Part shown: piece after piece, positions 34,350 through 46,424 of the stretch
Numbering within the stretch: the first letter of the stretch is position 1
Layout: each line of letters opens with the position of its first letter
Assembly: GCF_027887165.1 (NCBI RefSeq)
Contig: NC_077232.1
Location: forward strand, 16,863,755-16,927,754
Source of the DNA: Monodelphis domestica
Taxonomy: Eukaryota > Chordata > Mammalia > Didelphimorphia > Didelphidae
Length of the DNA stretch: 64,000 nt
Direction of reading: 5' to 3'
Made by a program: the position numbers and the translations under genes
The notes under the pieces: model-generated
Databases searched by the model: none
Told to the model about the DNA's origin: nothing
What the model saw: the letters and a program-made list of their open reading frames with translations, nothing else

Positions 34350-34697
34350 AGGAGTTCACTGTGATAGGACCACAGCAACCAATTGTTGCCTTGGTGGGCA
34401 CAGAAGTCACACTCCCTTGTTACCTCCACCCCCAGTTGGATGCTACCTATATGGAGGTGATATGGTTTCATGGCCAGAACTCAAGTCTGGTACATCGCTA
34501 CAAAAATGCACAAGATTATTTGAAATACCAGCATCCGGACTATCGAGGGAGGACAGAATTTCTTTGGGAGAACATTTCTCATGGCAGTGTGGCCCTGAGG
34601 CTCCATCAAATCCGTCCCTCTGATGAGGGGAAGTACAGGTGTTTCTTTGAAAGTCCCTCTCATTATCATGAAGCAGAATTCCAAGTGTCTGTGACAG
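34350..34697 (+). CDS. Gene B IgV exon, copy 2
   Basis: Second copy of the IgV exon, same length, phase, acceptor and donor (GTGAGTG). It differs from copy 1 at 18 of 348 positions by hand count, giving nine amino-acid changes, among them V to I near the start, NSNVV to NSSLV, Y to N, R to W before the NIS sequon, N to H, and a changed end EFQVSVTG. Six of the 18 changes fall in the last 15 bases. Ig cysteines, core tryptophan, the DEGKYRC motif and the sequon are unchanged, and no stop is present, so both copies look usable. Mutually exclusive use with copy 1 would give two isoforms with slightly different membrane-distal domains. Confidence 0.88.
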
Positions 34698-36027
34698 GTG
34701 AGTGTGTACCAGGTGTTGTGGCCTCATGAGAGGCATCTTTGGGTAGGAGAGCCAAGAGATATTTGCCTGAGGGGAGCAGACACAGAGCTAAGCATGAGGC
34801 TAAAGGGATAGAACTAGGAGGGATTGCAGGTGAGGTGGTTTGGTCTTATGTTGTCCTGCTCAGAATCAGGCTGATAAACTGGGAATATCTGAAGGGCAAA
34901 GATGAAGGTCAAGGGTCAGTGGAGTGAAGAGCCGTTTAGGGTAGAGACAAGTAGTTCAGGTGTAGTGACTGGGGTGATTCAAACCTGCTTCATGGACACA
35001 GACAAAGAATATTTCTGGGATGCAACCAGAAGTACAGCATGGTGAGACTGTGAGACTAAGCAGTTGTTGGAATGACCCTCGTAAATGTGGGGTATTAGGA
35101 TATAGTTCTGCTCATAGTCATGCGTGTTGAACAATTCAATTCTATTTCATTGAAAGAAACACTTTTAAGCACCAATAAAGACAAAATTCAAAGAACTCCT
35201 AGGTTTAAGCTATGTGTGCCTCTAGGTATATGTGCATAGAACCATGAAAAAAACCCAACAGATTTTGAAGGGACCTCAAAGATCATCTAATTTAATCCTT
35301 ACCTGAACAAGAAGCCTCCCTATACTATCTAAAAAAGAGTCACAAACCCTTTTTTGTGGAAATGAAGTTAAGCCTGTCACCTCCTGAAGCAGTTAATGCA
35401 ACGTTTGGAGAGCTTTTTAAAAATAAGAATGAATTTCTACTGTTATCTTCCTGAACCCTCCATCCATTCTTTCTCATTTTCCACTTTTGGATCAATGAGA
35501 ACAAGGTCAACTCCTCTTTTACATGGTAGCTCTTCATATCCTTGAAGATCAAAATCATATTTTACTCAGATCTCCTCTTCTTCTGTTTCTTCAGTCTATC
35601 TTCCCAAGGTACAGGGTTCACTACATTCATCATGCCAGGCATCCTTTCTTTGAACTTTCCCCCATTTGTTAGTGTTATTTAAAAATGTGCCAGAGATGCT
35701 AGTTCCATGAAAGCAGAGTAAAGAAGCTTTTTAGCTACTGGAATCTGGAAGGCCAGCCTCTGATCTGGCCTGAGGTTAAGCCTAGAAAATCCAGAAGACC
35801 CAGAAAATGATGCCACTGAATGTATAAGTTCATGTTGGTAAAGAAGTCTGACTCGTTGGTATGGAAAGATTGATGGTTAGGACAGTGTGAGTTCAGGTTA
35901 GCCAGGAGAGTGTGTGTGAAGGGAATAGCTGGCCACATGAGGCTGATCCTTTTTTCTTTCTCTGGCCCACTTTTAATTAGTTAATAAATAATTTTAAAGT
36001 AAAATACAATCTCCAGAGAATTTTAAT

Positions 36028-36226
36028 CTTTTTTTTTTAAACCCTTACCTTCCGTCTTGGAGTCAATACTGTGTATTGGCTCCAAGGCAGAAGAGTGGTA
36101 AGGGCTAGGCAATGGGGGTCAAGTGACTTGCCCAGGTTCACACAGCTGGTAAGTGTCTGAGGCCAGATTTGAACCTAGGACCTCCTGTCTCTAGGGCTAG
36201 CTCTCAATCCACTAAGCTATTCCAGG
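36028..36226 (-). repeat. tRNA-derived SINE
   Basis: Minus-strand copy, close to the consensus of the family at 5167, with a T-tail of about 10 bases on the plus strand. The tRNA-like head is cut short at the right end (TATTCCAGG instead of the usual CTGCCCC end). Confidence 0.85.
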
Positions 36227-36749
36227 TACCACCATGCAAATACTGGGAATAAGTCTAGGCACCATTTGGCAACTCCTTTGCTTATTTCCCAGTTCTGGGG
36301 TCTTGGTTCTATAGAGGGGAGCATTTGTAGCCACAAGGGAGCAGGGATCATAATTCTTAAATTACAGTTCCAGGAAAAAGAGGAGTTGTGGTCACTAGAA
36401 AATAAGGACTTTAGATGTCTAAGGACCAGAGCTCAGGCAAGAAGAATAGAGACCACATCTCTCTCTAGAGCACACTGTCTTAGAAACACCAAAATCTTAT
36501 AGGTTTCAGTAACTAGCTGTGAAAAAGGCAGAGTGCAAAACCCTGAAGGGTGGGGCAGTGACCATTCATCAATTGCCCTATATGAGCAAAGTCTAATTCA
36601 GACAGGAAGTTCAAAGTAAAGAAGCAGATGGGAAAAGTGAGTAAACAACAAAAAAGAATCTGAACACAAAGAGCTATTATGGAGATAGGAAAGCTCATAA
36701 CACAAACTCAGAAGCCAGAAATGACATGAAAACATATGGATAAAACCTG

Positions 36750-37125
36750 AAAGAAAAATGCAGATTATACACAAGCCTAATAATTCCTGGAAGAGCTAAA
36801 TAAAGAGATGAAAAAGTAAAGATGATTTTAAAAAATAAGAGAGGTAAAGGAAAAGTTGGGAAAAATGAGAACAATGCAAGATAATTAGGAAAAAAACCCC
36901 TAAGAGCTTGGTAAAAGAGACACCAAAAATACTGAAGAAAAGAACTCCTTAAAGAACAGAATTAACCAAATAGAAAAAGATACAAAACTTCACTGAAGAA
37001 AATAACCTCTTAACTAGTAGAATTGCTTAAAGTGGAAGCTAATGACTTTATGAGACATCAAGAAATAATAAAATTATTCTTTCATTTTGTTTTATTGTTT
37101 GACACATATATCAATCTATCCATCC

Positions 37126-37196
<71 letters not shown>

Positions 37197-38480
37197 AACT
37201 ATCTCATTGGAAAAACACCTGATCTGGAAAGTAGATAGAAATAGTTTAAGAATCATTGGTTTACCTGAAAGCTACAATGAAAAAAAAAGATCCCAGATAT
37301 CCTATTTAAAAATTTATATAGCATTTCTTCCCATATATCTTAGAACCAGAGGTAAAAATAGAAAGTGATAAAACCTACCAGTCACTTCCAAAATGAAATG
37401 AAAATTCCATTGAAAATTATTTCTAATTTCCATAGTTCCAACATCAAGGAGAATGTATTGCAAGCAGTCAGAAAGAAATAATTAATATACAATAAACCAT
37501 GGTCAGGGCCATGCAAAGTTTGGCAGCTTCCACATCAAAGCAGTGAATAGTTTAACCTAAGATATTCCAGAAGACAACCAATAAAAATCTACTCAGCAAA
37601 ACTGAATATAATCCTTCTGGGGAAAATGTATATTTATTAAAATAGGGGACTTTTAAGTACTTCTAGTAAATAGACTGAAATGGAATAGAAAATCTGGCAG
37701 TAAAACAAAACAGAAGACTTGAGAGGCATAAAAAGAGAAACATGAGGAACTTAAAAAGGTTAAACTAGTTATAGTCCAAAATGGGAAGATGATACATATA
37801 ACCTCCCAAATTCATTAGAGAATTAAGGAGTCAACTGAAACAGAGGGCATGGGCATGATTCTCTTGTGTTGGATTAATCTAAAGAAATGGAAGACTAAAT
37901 GACACGTCTATTGGGAGAAGTGGGGAGGGAGTATAAGAATGTGGAAAATTATCTCACATAAAAGAGATATGCAAGTAAGAGTTTTTACAACGGAGGAGAA
38001 ATGCATGGGTGGGGGAAGCAAGCAATGGTTGACCCTCACTCTCATCAGAAGAGGGAAGAATATGTGTGCATAGTAAATTTGGTATAGAAATCCATCTTAT
38101 CCAATATGAAAGTAGTAGGGGAATGGGTTAAGTGAAAGGGAGGAGAGAAAAGAGGAAGAATAGATTAAAGGAAGCAGTGGTCAGAAGCAAAGCAGATTTT
38201 TGAGAAGAGACATGATAAAAAGAAGAAAAGAATTTAAAAAGCAAAATAGTTTGAAGATAAATACAGTTCACAATTTTAACTATGAATGTGAATGGGATAA
38301 ATTCAGTCATAAGTAGAACTGAATATCAGAGTTTATTAATATGGAAATATGTTTTGCATGACTTCAAGTATAATGTGTATCAAATTGCTCACCATCTCAG
38401 TGGGTTGGGAAGTGGCAGAAGGAAGGGCAAGAATTTAAAATTTTAAATTTTAAAAAGAATGTCAAAATATATAAAAGTAT
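36750..38480 (+). mobile_element. Old L1/HAL1-like ORF1 remnant
   Basis: A-rich plus-strand sequence resembling LINE ORF1: AAGAATCATTGGTTTACCTG (compare the same phrase at 45189 in the younger L1), AAGCAGTCAGAAAGAAAT, and ACTCAGCAAAACTGAATATA. Stops are frequent. No ORF2-like part follows before about 38480, so it may be a HAL1-type (ORF1-only) element or a truncated L1. Confidence 0.6.
37128..37196 (+). repeat. TATC tetranucleotide microsatellite
   Basis: About 17 uninterrupted TCTA units preceded by a CCAT variant at 37120. It sits inside the old LINE fragment. Confidence 0.95.
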
Positions 38481-39130
38481 GGCATAATTAAACAAAAGAC
38501 TCAGGTTGGGCCTAACTAGGAGTCAGTAGTAGCAGATGATAAATACTATTAATTAAATGGTATTAACATATTAATACCATTTAATAAGTCATTAGCATTT
38601 TTGGCTTAATGACCAACTCAAACACCTATCTCTTCATATGATCTGTCAAGTTGTGTCATCCATCATCAGGTACTGAAGCAGGTTAATTAAAAAATCCTCT
38701 GAAGTGGGTCTTTACATTTATTCCTCTCTTTTTAAATTGTAGAATTGTGCTATAACTTTAACCTATCAAGAACTTTTTGTGTTCTGGTCCTGACATCTAA
38801 GATGTTCACTGGTCCTTCCATCTTGTCACTAGTGCCCTCTTCATTTCCCTGAAAATATCATGGATGATATATAGATGTATATATAATTCTCAACCCTATC
38901 CACAACCCTTATTATTACATAATTTTCTTGAGACCAGGGACTATTTTGCTTTTGTCTTTGTATCCCTACCATGAATTGAATTGAAAATATGTATAATCAA
39001 CATAGAGGCATGTTGTCTGTTTCTCTCATTTCTTATTAGATAGATGTAATAAGGAGAAATAAGATGGCTAAAAAAATCCTTTTTTGTTTTTAGGACATAA
39101 CCTTATTTTTGCTTTGTTCCCCTTTCCTAG

Positions 39131-39409
39131 GCATAGGCTCTGCCCCTCACATATACATCGATGGTGTTGGATATAAAAGGCTCCATCTAGTGTGCACATC
39201 CACAGGATGGTACCCAGAGCCTGAAGTGCAATGGAAGAATCACAAGGAGGAGCCCTTGTCAGGAGGAAGTGTAACTATGAAGAAAGTGAATGGGCTCTTC
39301 TCTGTTGAAACATCAATTACAGTGTCTGCCAATTCCAAAGAGAATGTTTCTTGTGTCATTGGAAGTCCTCATCAAAGCCAAAAGAAGGAAGCACATATCG
39401 CTTGGTCAG
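39131..39409 (+). CDS. Gene B IgC exon
   Basis: Membrane-proximal Ig C-type exon of 279 nt, phase 1 to phase 1, between TTTCCTAG and GTTAGT. Hallmarks: GSAPHIYIDG start, LVCTSTGWYPEPEVQWKN with first cysteine and the GWYPEPEVQW block nearly identical to mammalian butyrophilins, GLFSVETSITV, and NVSCVIGS with the conserved sequon and second cysteine. It keeps the NVSC motif that gene A has lost. It lies 4.4 kb after the second IgV exon. The strong match and open frame support a functional gene. Confidence 0.9.
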
Positions 39410-40399
39410 GTTAGTTCCTTTCCTGAGCACTTGGGCCAACTTTGTGATCAGGCAGAGTAGAGCATTTAATACAAAAAGCAGGGGAAAACTCCAGGATTTA
39501 CAAGCCTTTCTTCCATTCTTGTTCTTATCATGTCCAAAATTCCATTTTTAAGAATCACAAGATACAGAGATAGAAGAGATTTTAGAAATCATGCAATCTA
39601 ACCCCTTTATTTTATGTGTGAGATAATTGAGGCTGAGTAGTAAACTGAGTGTTCATAGAGTCCATACACATTTATTAAGCACTTACTATGTGCCAGGCAT
39701 TGTGCTAACTGCTAAGGAAATAACAAAGAAAGGCAAAAAGGGCCTCTCCTCTAAAGGAGCTCCCAGATAAATAAGGGGAGACAACATGCAAGCATCTGTG
39801 TACAAACAAGATATATACTCAATAAACTGGAGATGAATATGGAGGCAAGCACTAACAAGAAGAGAGGTAGATTCCCCAATGTGTAGGGAATCTACATCTC
39901 TTCTTAATGCCCCTTCTTGGTCAGCCAGCTCAGGTGAGAAGAGGGGCCCAAAATTTTCTGTCATCATGGGTCATGTACCTTCTATCTCTTACTGGGTGAA
40001 GGGTGTCCCCCAAGAAAAAGTCGCAAGGGTTTGGCATCTTTCTTCTGTCTCAAAGGACAGAAATCAATCTTCCATCTATGCCAAAACAAGGTAACTTCCA
40101 CTTCTTGCTGTCAACACCATTTCCCAACTAGTATGTGAAGAATTTTTGGTGCAAAGAAGAGCCACTTACTTTTTGACTTCAGGTCCCTTGCATCTGTCCT
40201 TTGAGGAAAGATGAAGAGGGAAATTGGTGGGGAATGGGATTTCCTTCTCCTGATGTGCAGGTTTGATTTACATCTCAAGCTTTTTGAGCCTAATCTCTAC
40301 CCTTCTGAGGGATGATCAGTAGTGAAGTAAGGACACCATCTGACCATTTGACTATGCCCCTCCCATCTTTGTTGCAATTGCCTTGAGTCCAATCTCCAA

Positions 40400-41480
40400 C
40401 TTCTCTTTGAGAAGAGTGTTGAACTCCATTCACTGATGAACATTCTCACACCTGGTCATACTCTTTACATCCCTGTGATTCTGGATCTTTATAGATCATC
40501 TTTTAACCTCCCTCCTCCATCATCCAGTTCCTTAATCCTAACCCACATTACCATCCCCTATCGAAGTTTCAACCAAACATTATCAAGCCTTTTCACCATG
40601 CCTTTGGCATGCCTGTTCTATAAGCAATGGATTTCTCTTCATCTTAAATCTTTTCCTCTGCTTCTATCTGTGAGATATTCCTGAAAGCTGGCTTCCCTTA
40701 GCCACCATTTCCAGTGCTTGTTGCACCTTCACTCATCCTGGGCTCACTGGCTAAAATCAATAAGATGAATTACTCCTTGGTGCATATTGCCACTCCCTGG
40801 TTCTCCCCCTACACCCATCTTTCAGTAACCTCTTCTTTTGCCCTTCATACTATTCATATCTACCATTCCATCAAAATCCACATAACAGTTCCTATACATT
40901 TCTAGGTGATTTTCCTTTTATCAATGAGTTTTATACCTGGTTCATGAATTTGCTCTCCTCCCCATATCCTACCCTCATATTAAAAGACTTTGATATACAT
41001 ATTGCCTCTTCCTCTGAATTTCTAACCACTCAATTCCTGAAGCTATTCTCTTCCCATCACCTGTGCCTGCATTCCATCTCAGCCACACACAGATGATCAT
41101 ACCCTTCATCTTGTCATCAGCCACAAATATACTGGCCTTATTTTCAAGATTTCTAAATCTTTCTTACCTGACCATTAACTATTGGCTTTTCAGCTATCTC
41201 TTTGGAACACTCTCACCATATGCTACATGTAACCCCCCACATGAATAGCTAAACAAAATGAGGAAATAATGATGGGAAAACAAAACTGATCCACTACCAG
41301 TTTATATCACCTTCAGTGGACTCTTTCATATGCTAGACCTTTCTATAAATGCTTTGTTATATCAACTTACTACCCTACTCTCCATAGAGTGGCTCTTCCA
41401 AACCTTTTAATCCCTTCTTCCCCCAATTTCTCAGCTGTGATCCTTATATCATATATTACAGAAAAAATTGAGACCATAAT
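40400..41480 (+). mobile_element. L2-like LINE, left part
   Basis: Plus-strand degenerate LINE sequence judged L2/CR1-like from fragments such as the frame around 41063-41130 (HLSHTQMI...FILSSAT), typical of the L2 endonuclease part. Its expected continuation, the reverse transcriptase, appears at about 51640-52270, on the far side of the ERV and L1 insertions. Many stops. Confidence 0.5.
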
Positions 41481-42100
41481 TTTTGAAATCCCTTTTCTTA
41501 CCTCTTTCCCATCTGGGAATGACTGTCCAATAAAAAGCATATTAAGGATTGTCAGGCCCTGGGCTTTCAGGATCAATATTACTGTAATTTTCATGGATGC
41601 TTCAAGCCTGCTCTGAAACAAGGATGGATTTTCTTCCCCACCCTAAGTAACTTCCTTAACTTTCTCATAATAGCCTGCTTCCTCATTCCCTGGTTCATAT
41701 CTTCAAACATGTGATCTCTTTTCTCCATGTTTTGTGTGATTGATCATCGCAACCGGGTCAGCCACTTGAATGGCAACAACATCAATGGGAAATCTGCCTC
41801 CTACATTAGTTTCAACTGTATCAGTCCTCACCTTCTGGCTTAATTCCCCAATCTCTGGTTTTCATTTATGGCACAGCAGGAGGAGCTACGAATGAGGTGT
41901 AAATCTGCATAGGACAAGGCAAACTGCAGTTCCATTGATTTAAAGCTCTCTATTAATTTGGTGGGATTCTCAGAAAACCTTCCTTCTCCTTGATTTGAGA
42001 GAGATCTGACATGGAGAAGGGCATATGAACCCACAACTTCCCCTTTCCCATTGCCACCTCTGTGAGGGAACAAAGGGTTTTGGGGTCTTTAGCCATGGCT
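41480..42100 (-). pseudogene. Endogenous retrovirus gag remnant
   Basis: Minus-strand sequence resembling the capsid part of a gammaretrovirus-like (ERV1) Gag. It is broken: one stretch reads around PFSMSDLSQIKEK in one frame and continues in another frame after a frameshift near 41990 (FSENPTKLIESF); a further piece near 41530-41620 is again separate. No intact gag, pol or env is present and no product is expected. Similarity is judged by eye from motif order only. Confidence 0.6.
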
Positions 42101-44111
42101 ACATAGTTAGTGGTACTCCATGTATGACAAGGACTGGGTAGGGGCTATGGGAGTGATGGATAGAGAGCAGGAAGGGAAGGGGGGAAAGACTGATCAGGGG
42201 GAATGTGTAAGGGGGAGGTAGTGGCCTGAAAACTGCCTGTAAAGTGGCAGTTACTGAAAGGGAGGATTTTTCTGGACTGTTCAGGAGGGTATTGCAAGAT
42301 TTAAATTAATATGTAATAACTCCAAGTATTACATTTTATAAAGTTTATTAATAATCACTTGAAGGAGAAAGAAAATAAACTATAAGAAATAGAAGTTCAA
42401 ACCTAATTATCTAACAAAAAAAAACCCATGTGAGAAAGTTCTCCTGCCTGCCCAAAGCCCACTTCTGAAGCTCCAGTCAGGGGAAGGACATATTGTGAGG
42501 ATGAAAATGGGATGCTGGGATATAGAGTTCTGGGGAGCAGATACAGTATCATCTAAGTGATGGGGTGGGAGGGGTGTGTTGTCTTGGGAGAAATCCATAC
42601 AATTGTACTCTGAATTTCAGGCCTCATGCGAATGTCAGGAAGGCTAGAATGTAAGGGATTTTTGTCCATTTCCCCTCCCTTTGCAAAATAGATCCCATTG
42701 CAGGAGAGTATAATTTAGCTTTCTATTTACTGGCAATCCATCCAAATTCTAGGGTATTTTGGGGCCATTCATTATGGAAATACAATACATGCTGCCACTT
42801 AGATCTTGTAAATCCAACATTTTCCAGTTGAAAAGGAGGCAGCCCAGTGGGGATCTCCATAGCAATGAAGAAGTCTGTTCATAGTGAAGCACAAGGAAAC
42901 AGGCTCAGGGACTATTCTCTAAGGCCACCCAAACCAGGAAATATGGGAGAGGGAATAGGAAAAATCCAGGCATAGCAGCAGAATGAGATCTGCCTGACCC
43001 TAAAATGGATATGCAGAAACTGTCTGCTGTGGCCCTACATACAGCAGTGGAGGGAGTCTTGCTGTGTCCCCAAACTTAGAGTTCTAGTTGAATGTCCCCC
43101 ATCTATTGGAACTTGCTGGCTGTGAAGGCCTATTGTAGTGTCTTAGCTAAGCCCAAGTACTCAGAAATAAAAGGGAAAAGCCCCAAAGCAAGGAGTATTC
43201 AGAGATGGGGCAGAATAAAGCATACCTCAGAATGGAGTAAGTTGAGTCAAGATAAATGAAGATGAATTGCCCCCTGCAGGTCACCAATAATGATTTGGGC
43301 AATGCTAATTGGATCTCATCCAAAGAACTGGTTGACAGTTCAGATTCAGACATTGTCAGGAAACAAGTTTTATTATAGGAGAATATAGTAATAGAGTGGC
43401 TATAGACAATTAGTTAGCTAGTATAGTGAATAAGTCTGGTAGGTTAAATAAGATAAGTAAAGGTAAGTATGGGGTCTATAGAATTTTCAGGAATGCTTTT
43501 GATCTTGATTAGTTACTAAGGAAGGGATCATTTATTTGAGCAGTTGCTACCCTGTTTTTGCAAGGATCTAATGTCATTTTACCCATGGTACACTTTTGTC
43601 TGCATGACTTTACCCATAATTCACTTTGTTTACCAAGTGGGTGGAAGCAAATGGCAATGTAATTGGGATGCTAATGATATGTTAAGTGCCACAGAGTAAC
43701 TTTAAGTCAAATTTTGTTGTTTTCTGCACTCTAAGAGAAGCAGTGATTGTGGAAATTGAGTATTATTTGAGCCTAGTTCTATGTGACTGGGAAACTGAAC
43801 CAGTGTTCTTGCTGTTGTGGGTTTTAAAATTAATAATCAATAACCAAATATTGTATTTTATAAAGTTTTATTGATAATAACTAAAGCAAAAGAACTGCCT
43901 GACTTCAACCCAGTCACAGGTCAAAAAGAGGGTGTGAGAGAAGCTTACATCCACTTACATATCAATAATGTGATCTTGCCAAAGTGGAGACCTAGGAGAG
44001 ATTATAGGGAATTTTTGAAAATACTAAGGACTTCTGGGGAATGAAGTCAAAGGTTCAAAATCTCCATTTATACATTGTTCAGAGAACCCAATCAAGGATG
44101 TAGGTTATGTC
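42101..44111 (-). mobile_element. ERV leader and LTR-like sequence
   Basis: To the right of the minus-strand gag remnant, where the 5' LTR of a minus-strand provirus belongs. Two places carry the same signature about 1.5 kb apart: TATTACATTTTATAAAGTTTATTAATAAT near 42329 and TATTGTATTTTATAAAGTTTTATTGATAAT near 43850 show a shared motif TTTTATAAAG, which on the minus strand follows AATAAA, as at an LTR 3' region. Ends, primer-binding site and the relation of the two are unresolved. The second is cut by the L1 at 44132. Confidence 0.45.
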
Positions 44112-44685
44112 TAAAGATTGATTTAAGATACTTCTGGGTAAGCATGGTGGCAGATTAGACACAGCTTGTTCCTCAGACCCAATGATATAGACGACCTCAA
44201 ACCACCCCCCCCCAAGAAAAAAAAACATCCTCATAAGAACAGAAGGACTCTAAAATCCTTCTGCTACAGGTGCAGCATTGAAGGTACATGGATTCAGGCA
44301 TTTCCACACTATAAGGGAACAAAAAAGCTCCCACCCAAACTTGAGCTCATCTACCCTCCCCCATCACACCTACAGAACCAGAGTTAAAGTCAGCATGTGC
44401 CAGAATCAACGAGTGAGGAAGGGGCATCACTGGAGTGAGTAAGGGGGCAGCTCCAGGTCTTGGGAGCTGACTAAGACCATGAAGGACTTACCCCTGAGAG
44501 CAGTAACACCCAAAACGCCAGCAGGCAGGGAAGAGCAGACCTTGGGCACCCCCGGGGAAGGTAGCGCAGCTGCAGAGAATCAAGAGATTAACTGAGGCAA
44601 AAGCCTTGATCATTAGATCCATACACAGAGAGCCAGCCCTCCTCACTCAGATTTCTGACTGGAAAGGGAAGGAAAAACCATAGAT

Positions 44686-45541
44686 ATGGCAAACAGTGCC
44701 CAGGAACAACTTCCCAACACCAAGAAAAGCAAGAAGAAGGGGTTGACTTTAGATAGTTTTTATGGAGGAAAAATACAGACTACAGAGGAAATAGCAGAAG
44801 AGGAAACCCAAATAAATGCTCCAAAATCTTTCAAAAGAAATGGAAATTGTCCACAAACTCTGGAAGAATTCAAATTGGAGCTTATCAAAAAGATGGAAGC
44901 CTTCTGGAATGAAAAATGGGAAATAATGCAAAGAGAATACAACAATCTGAGGGACAAGAACTCCCAATTGGAGAAACATCTGGAAGCCTCAAAAAAGCAG
45001 GCTAGACTAAACTGAAAAGGAAAATCAGTCTTTAAAGACCAGAATTAGGCAACTGGAAGACAATGATCTTGCAAAACAGCAAGAATTAATAAAGCAAAGT
45101 CAAAAGACTGAGAAATTAGAAGAAAACATAAAATATCTCACTGAGAAGGTGACAGATCAGGAAAACAGAGGAAGGAGAGATAATCTGAGAATCATTGGTC
45201 TACCTGACAAGCCAGAAATAAACAGAAATCTTGACAACCTAATACAAGATATCATCCAAGAAAGCTGCCCTGATGTTCTAGAAAAAGGGGGCAAAATAAA
45301 CATTGAAAGATTACATAGAACACCCTCTACACTAAATCCCCAAAAGACAACTCCAAGGAATGTAATTGCCAAATTTCAAAGCTTGCAAGCTAAGGAGAAA
45401 ATCCTACAAGAAGCCAAAAAGAGACAATTCAAATACAAAGGAGCACCAATCAGGATCACACAAGACCTGGCAGCTTCCATATTGAATGACCTCAAGGCCT
45501 GGAACACGATATTCAGAAAGGCAAGAGAACTGGGTCTTTAA
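44686..45541 (+). pseudogene. L1 ORF1 (broken)
   Basis: ORF1 of the L1, an RNA-binding chaperone in active elements. It starts MANSAQEQLPNTKKSKKKG, runs through a coiled-coil-like charged part, and is stopped at about 45013-45015; the second half continues in a different frame from about 45020, reading RRDNLRIIGLPDKPE and the C-terminal region with NVIAKFQSLQAKEKIL. A frame change and stop mean no intact protein. Total coding length about 285 codons, slightly short of usual. Confidence 0.85.
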
Positions 45542-46424
45542 CCAAAAATCACCTACCCATCAAAACTGACTATATACTTCCAGGGGAAAGTATAGGCATT
45601 CAACAAAACAGAAGATTTCCAAGTATTTGTAAAGAAAAGACCAGAACTCAGGAGAAATTTTGATATCCAAACACAAAGAGCAAGAGAAACATGAAAAGGC
45701 AAATATGAAAGAAAGGGAAAAGGAGAAAAATGTTTTTTTCTTTATTCAAACTCTCTTCTTAAGGGCTACAATTAGATCAAATTATATATATTAACATATG
45801 GGGGAAAGTTATTTGTAAAGCTCAAAAATTGTATTAATAATTATAGTAATTAGAAGAATCACTCATAGGGAAAGACTGGAGCATTAAGGGCTAGAATATG
45901 ATATGTATACACACAAAAAAGAAAAAAGGGGGGGGGGAATCGATAATGGTACCAAGAGATACTTGGAGAAATAGGAACAAAATGAATAGAATAATCTTTT
46001 TCACAAAAAGATACACATGGGAAGGGGAGGGGAAGAATACTCTTATAAGAAGGAGAGGAAGAGAGTGCTAATAGGTAATACTAAAACATAACTCTCAATG
46101 AAATCAACTCTGAGAGGGAAGAGCATCTAGATCCACTGGGATCCTGAATTCTATCTTATCCTACAGGGTAAGGGAGAAGGGTAAACTAAAAGGGTAGGGG
46201 AGAGGGAGTACAAAAAGGAAGAGTAGGAGAGGGGAGAGGGAACTTAACAGACCCTAAAAAAAACCCAACAAGAAGGGAACAAAAAGGGAGGGACCAGAAA
46301 GGGAAGCATATCAAGGGAGGGTATTAAGGGGATTGATTAAAAGTAAACCACTGGTTTAAAAGGTCATAGCAAAAGAAGAAAGGACAGAACTAGGAGAGGA
46401 TATCAAAATGCTAGAAATTCACAA

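Larger units (their letters stand above)
32444..35405 (+). repeat. Tandem duplication carrying an IgV exon
   Basis: Unit 1 (about 32444-33783) and unit 2 (about 33784-35405) lie head to tail with an offset of exactly 1340 bases over the left part and the exon. Unit 2 is longer because unit 1 lacks about 245 bases corresponding to 34847-35091 (junction near 33513). Identity is uneven: very high from about 32490 through most of the exon, clearly lower after the exon (about 87 percent over the first 150 bases, counted by hand). Confidence 0.93.
35406..39130 (+). other. Gene B intron between IgV copy 2 and IgC
   Basis: Non-coding. Holds the SINE at 36028, an old L1-type ORF1 remnant at about 36750-38480 and a TATC array, listed separately. 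About 35440-36000 and 38490-39100 show no element that I can name. Confidence 0.5.

Noticed and set aside
37023..37368. Two overlapping open frames with tetrapeptide repeats
   Set aside because: Produced by the TATC microsatellite inside an old LINE.
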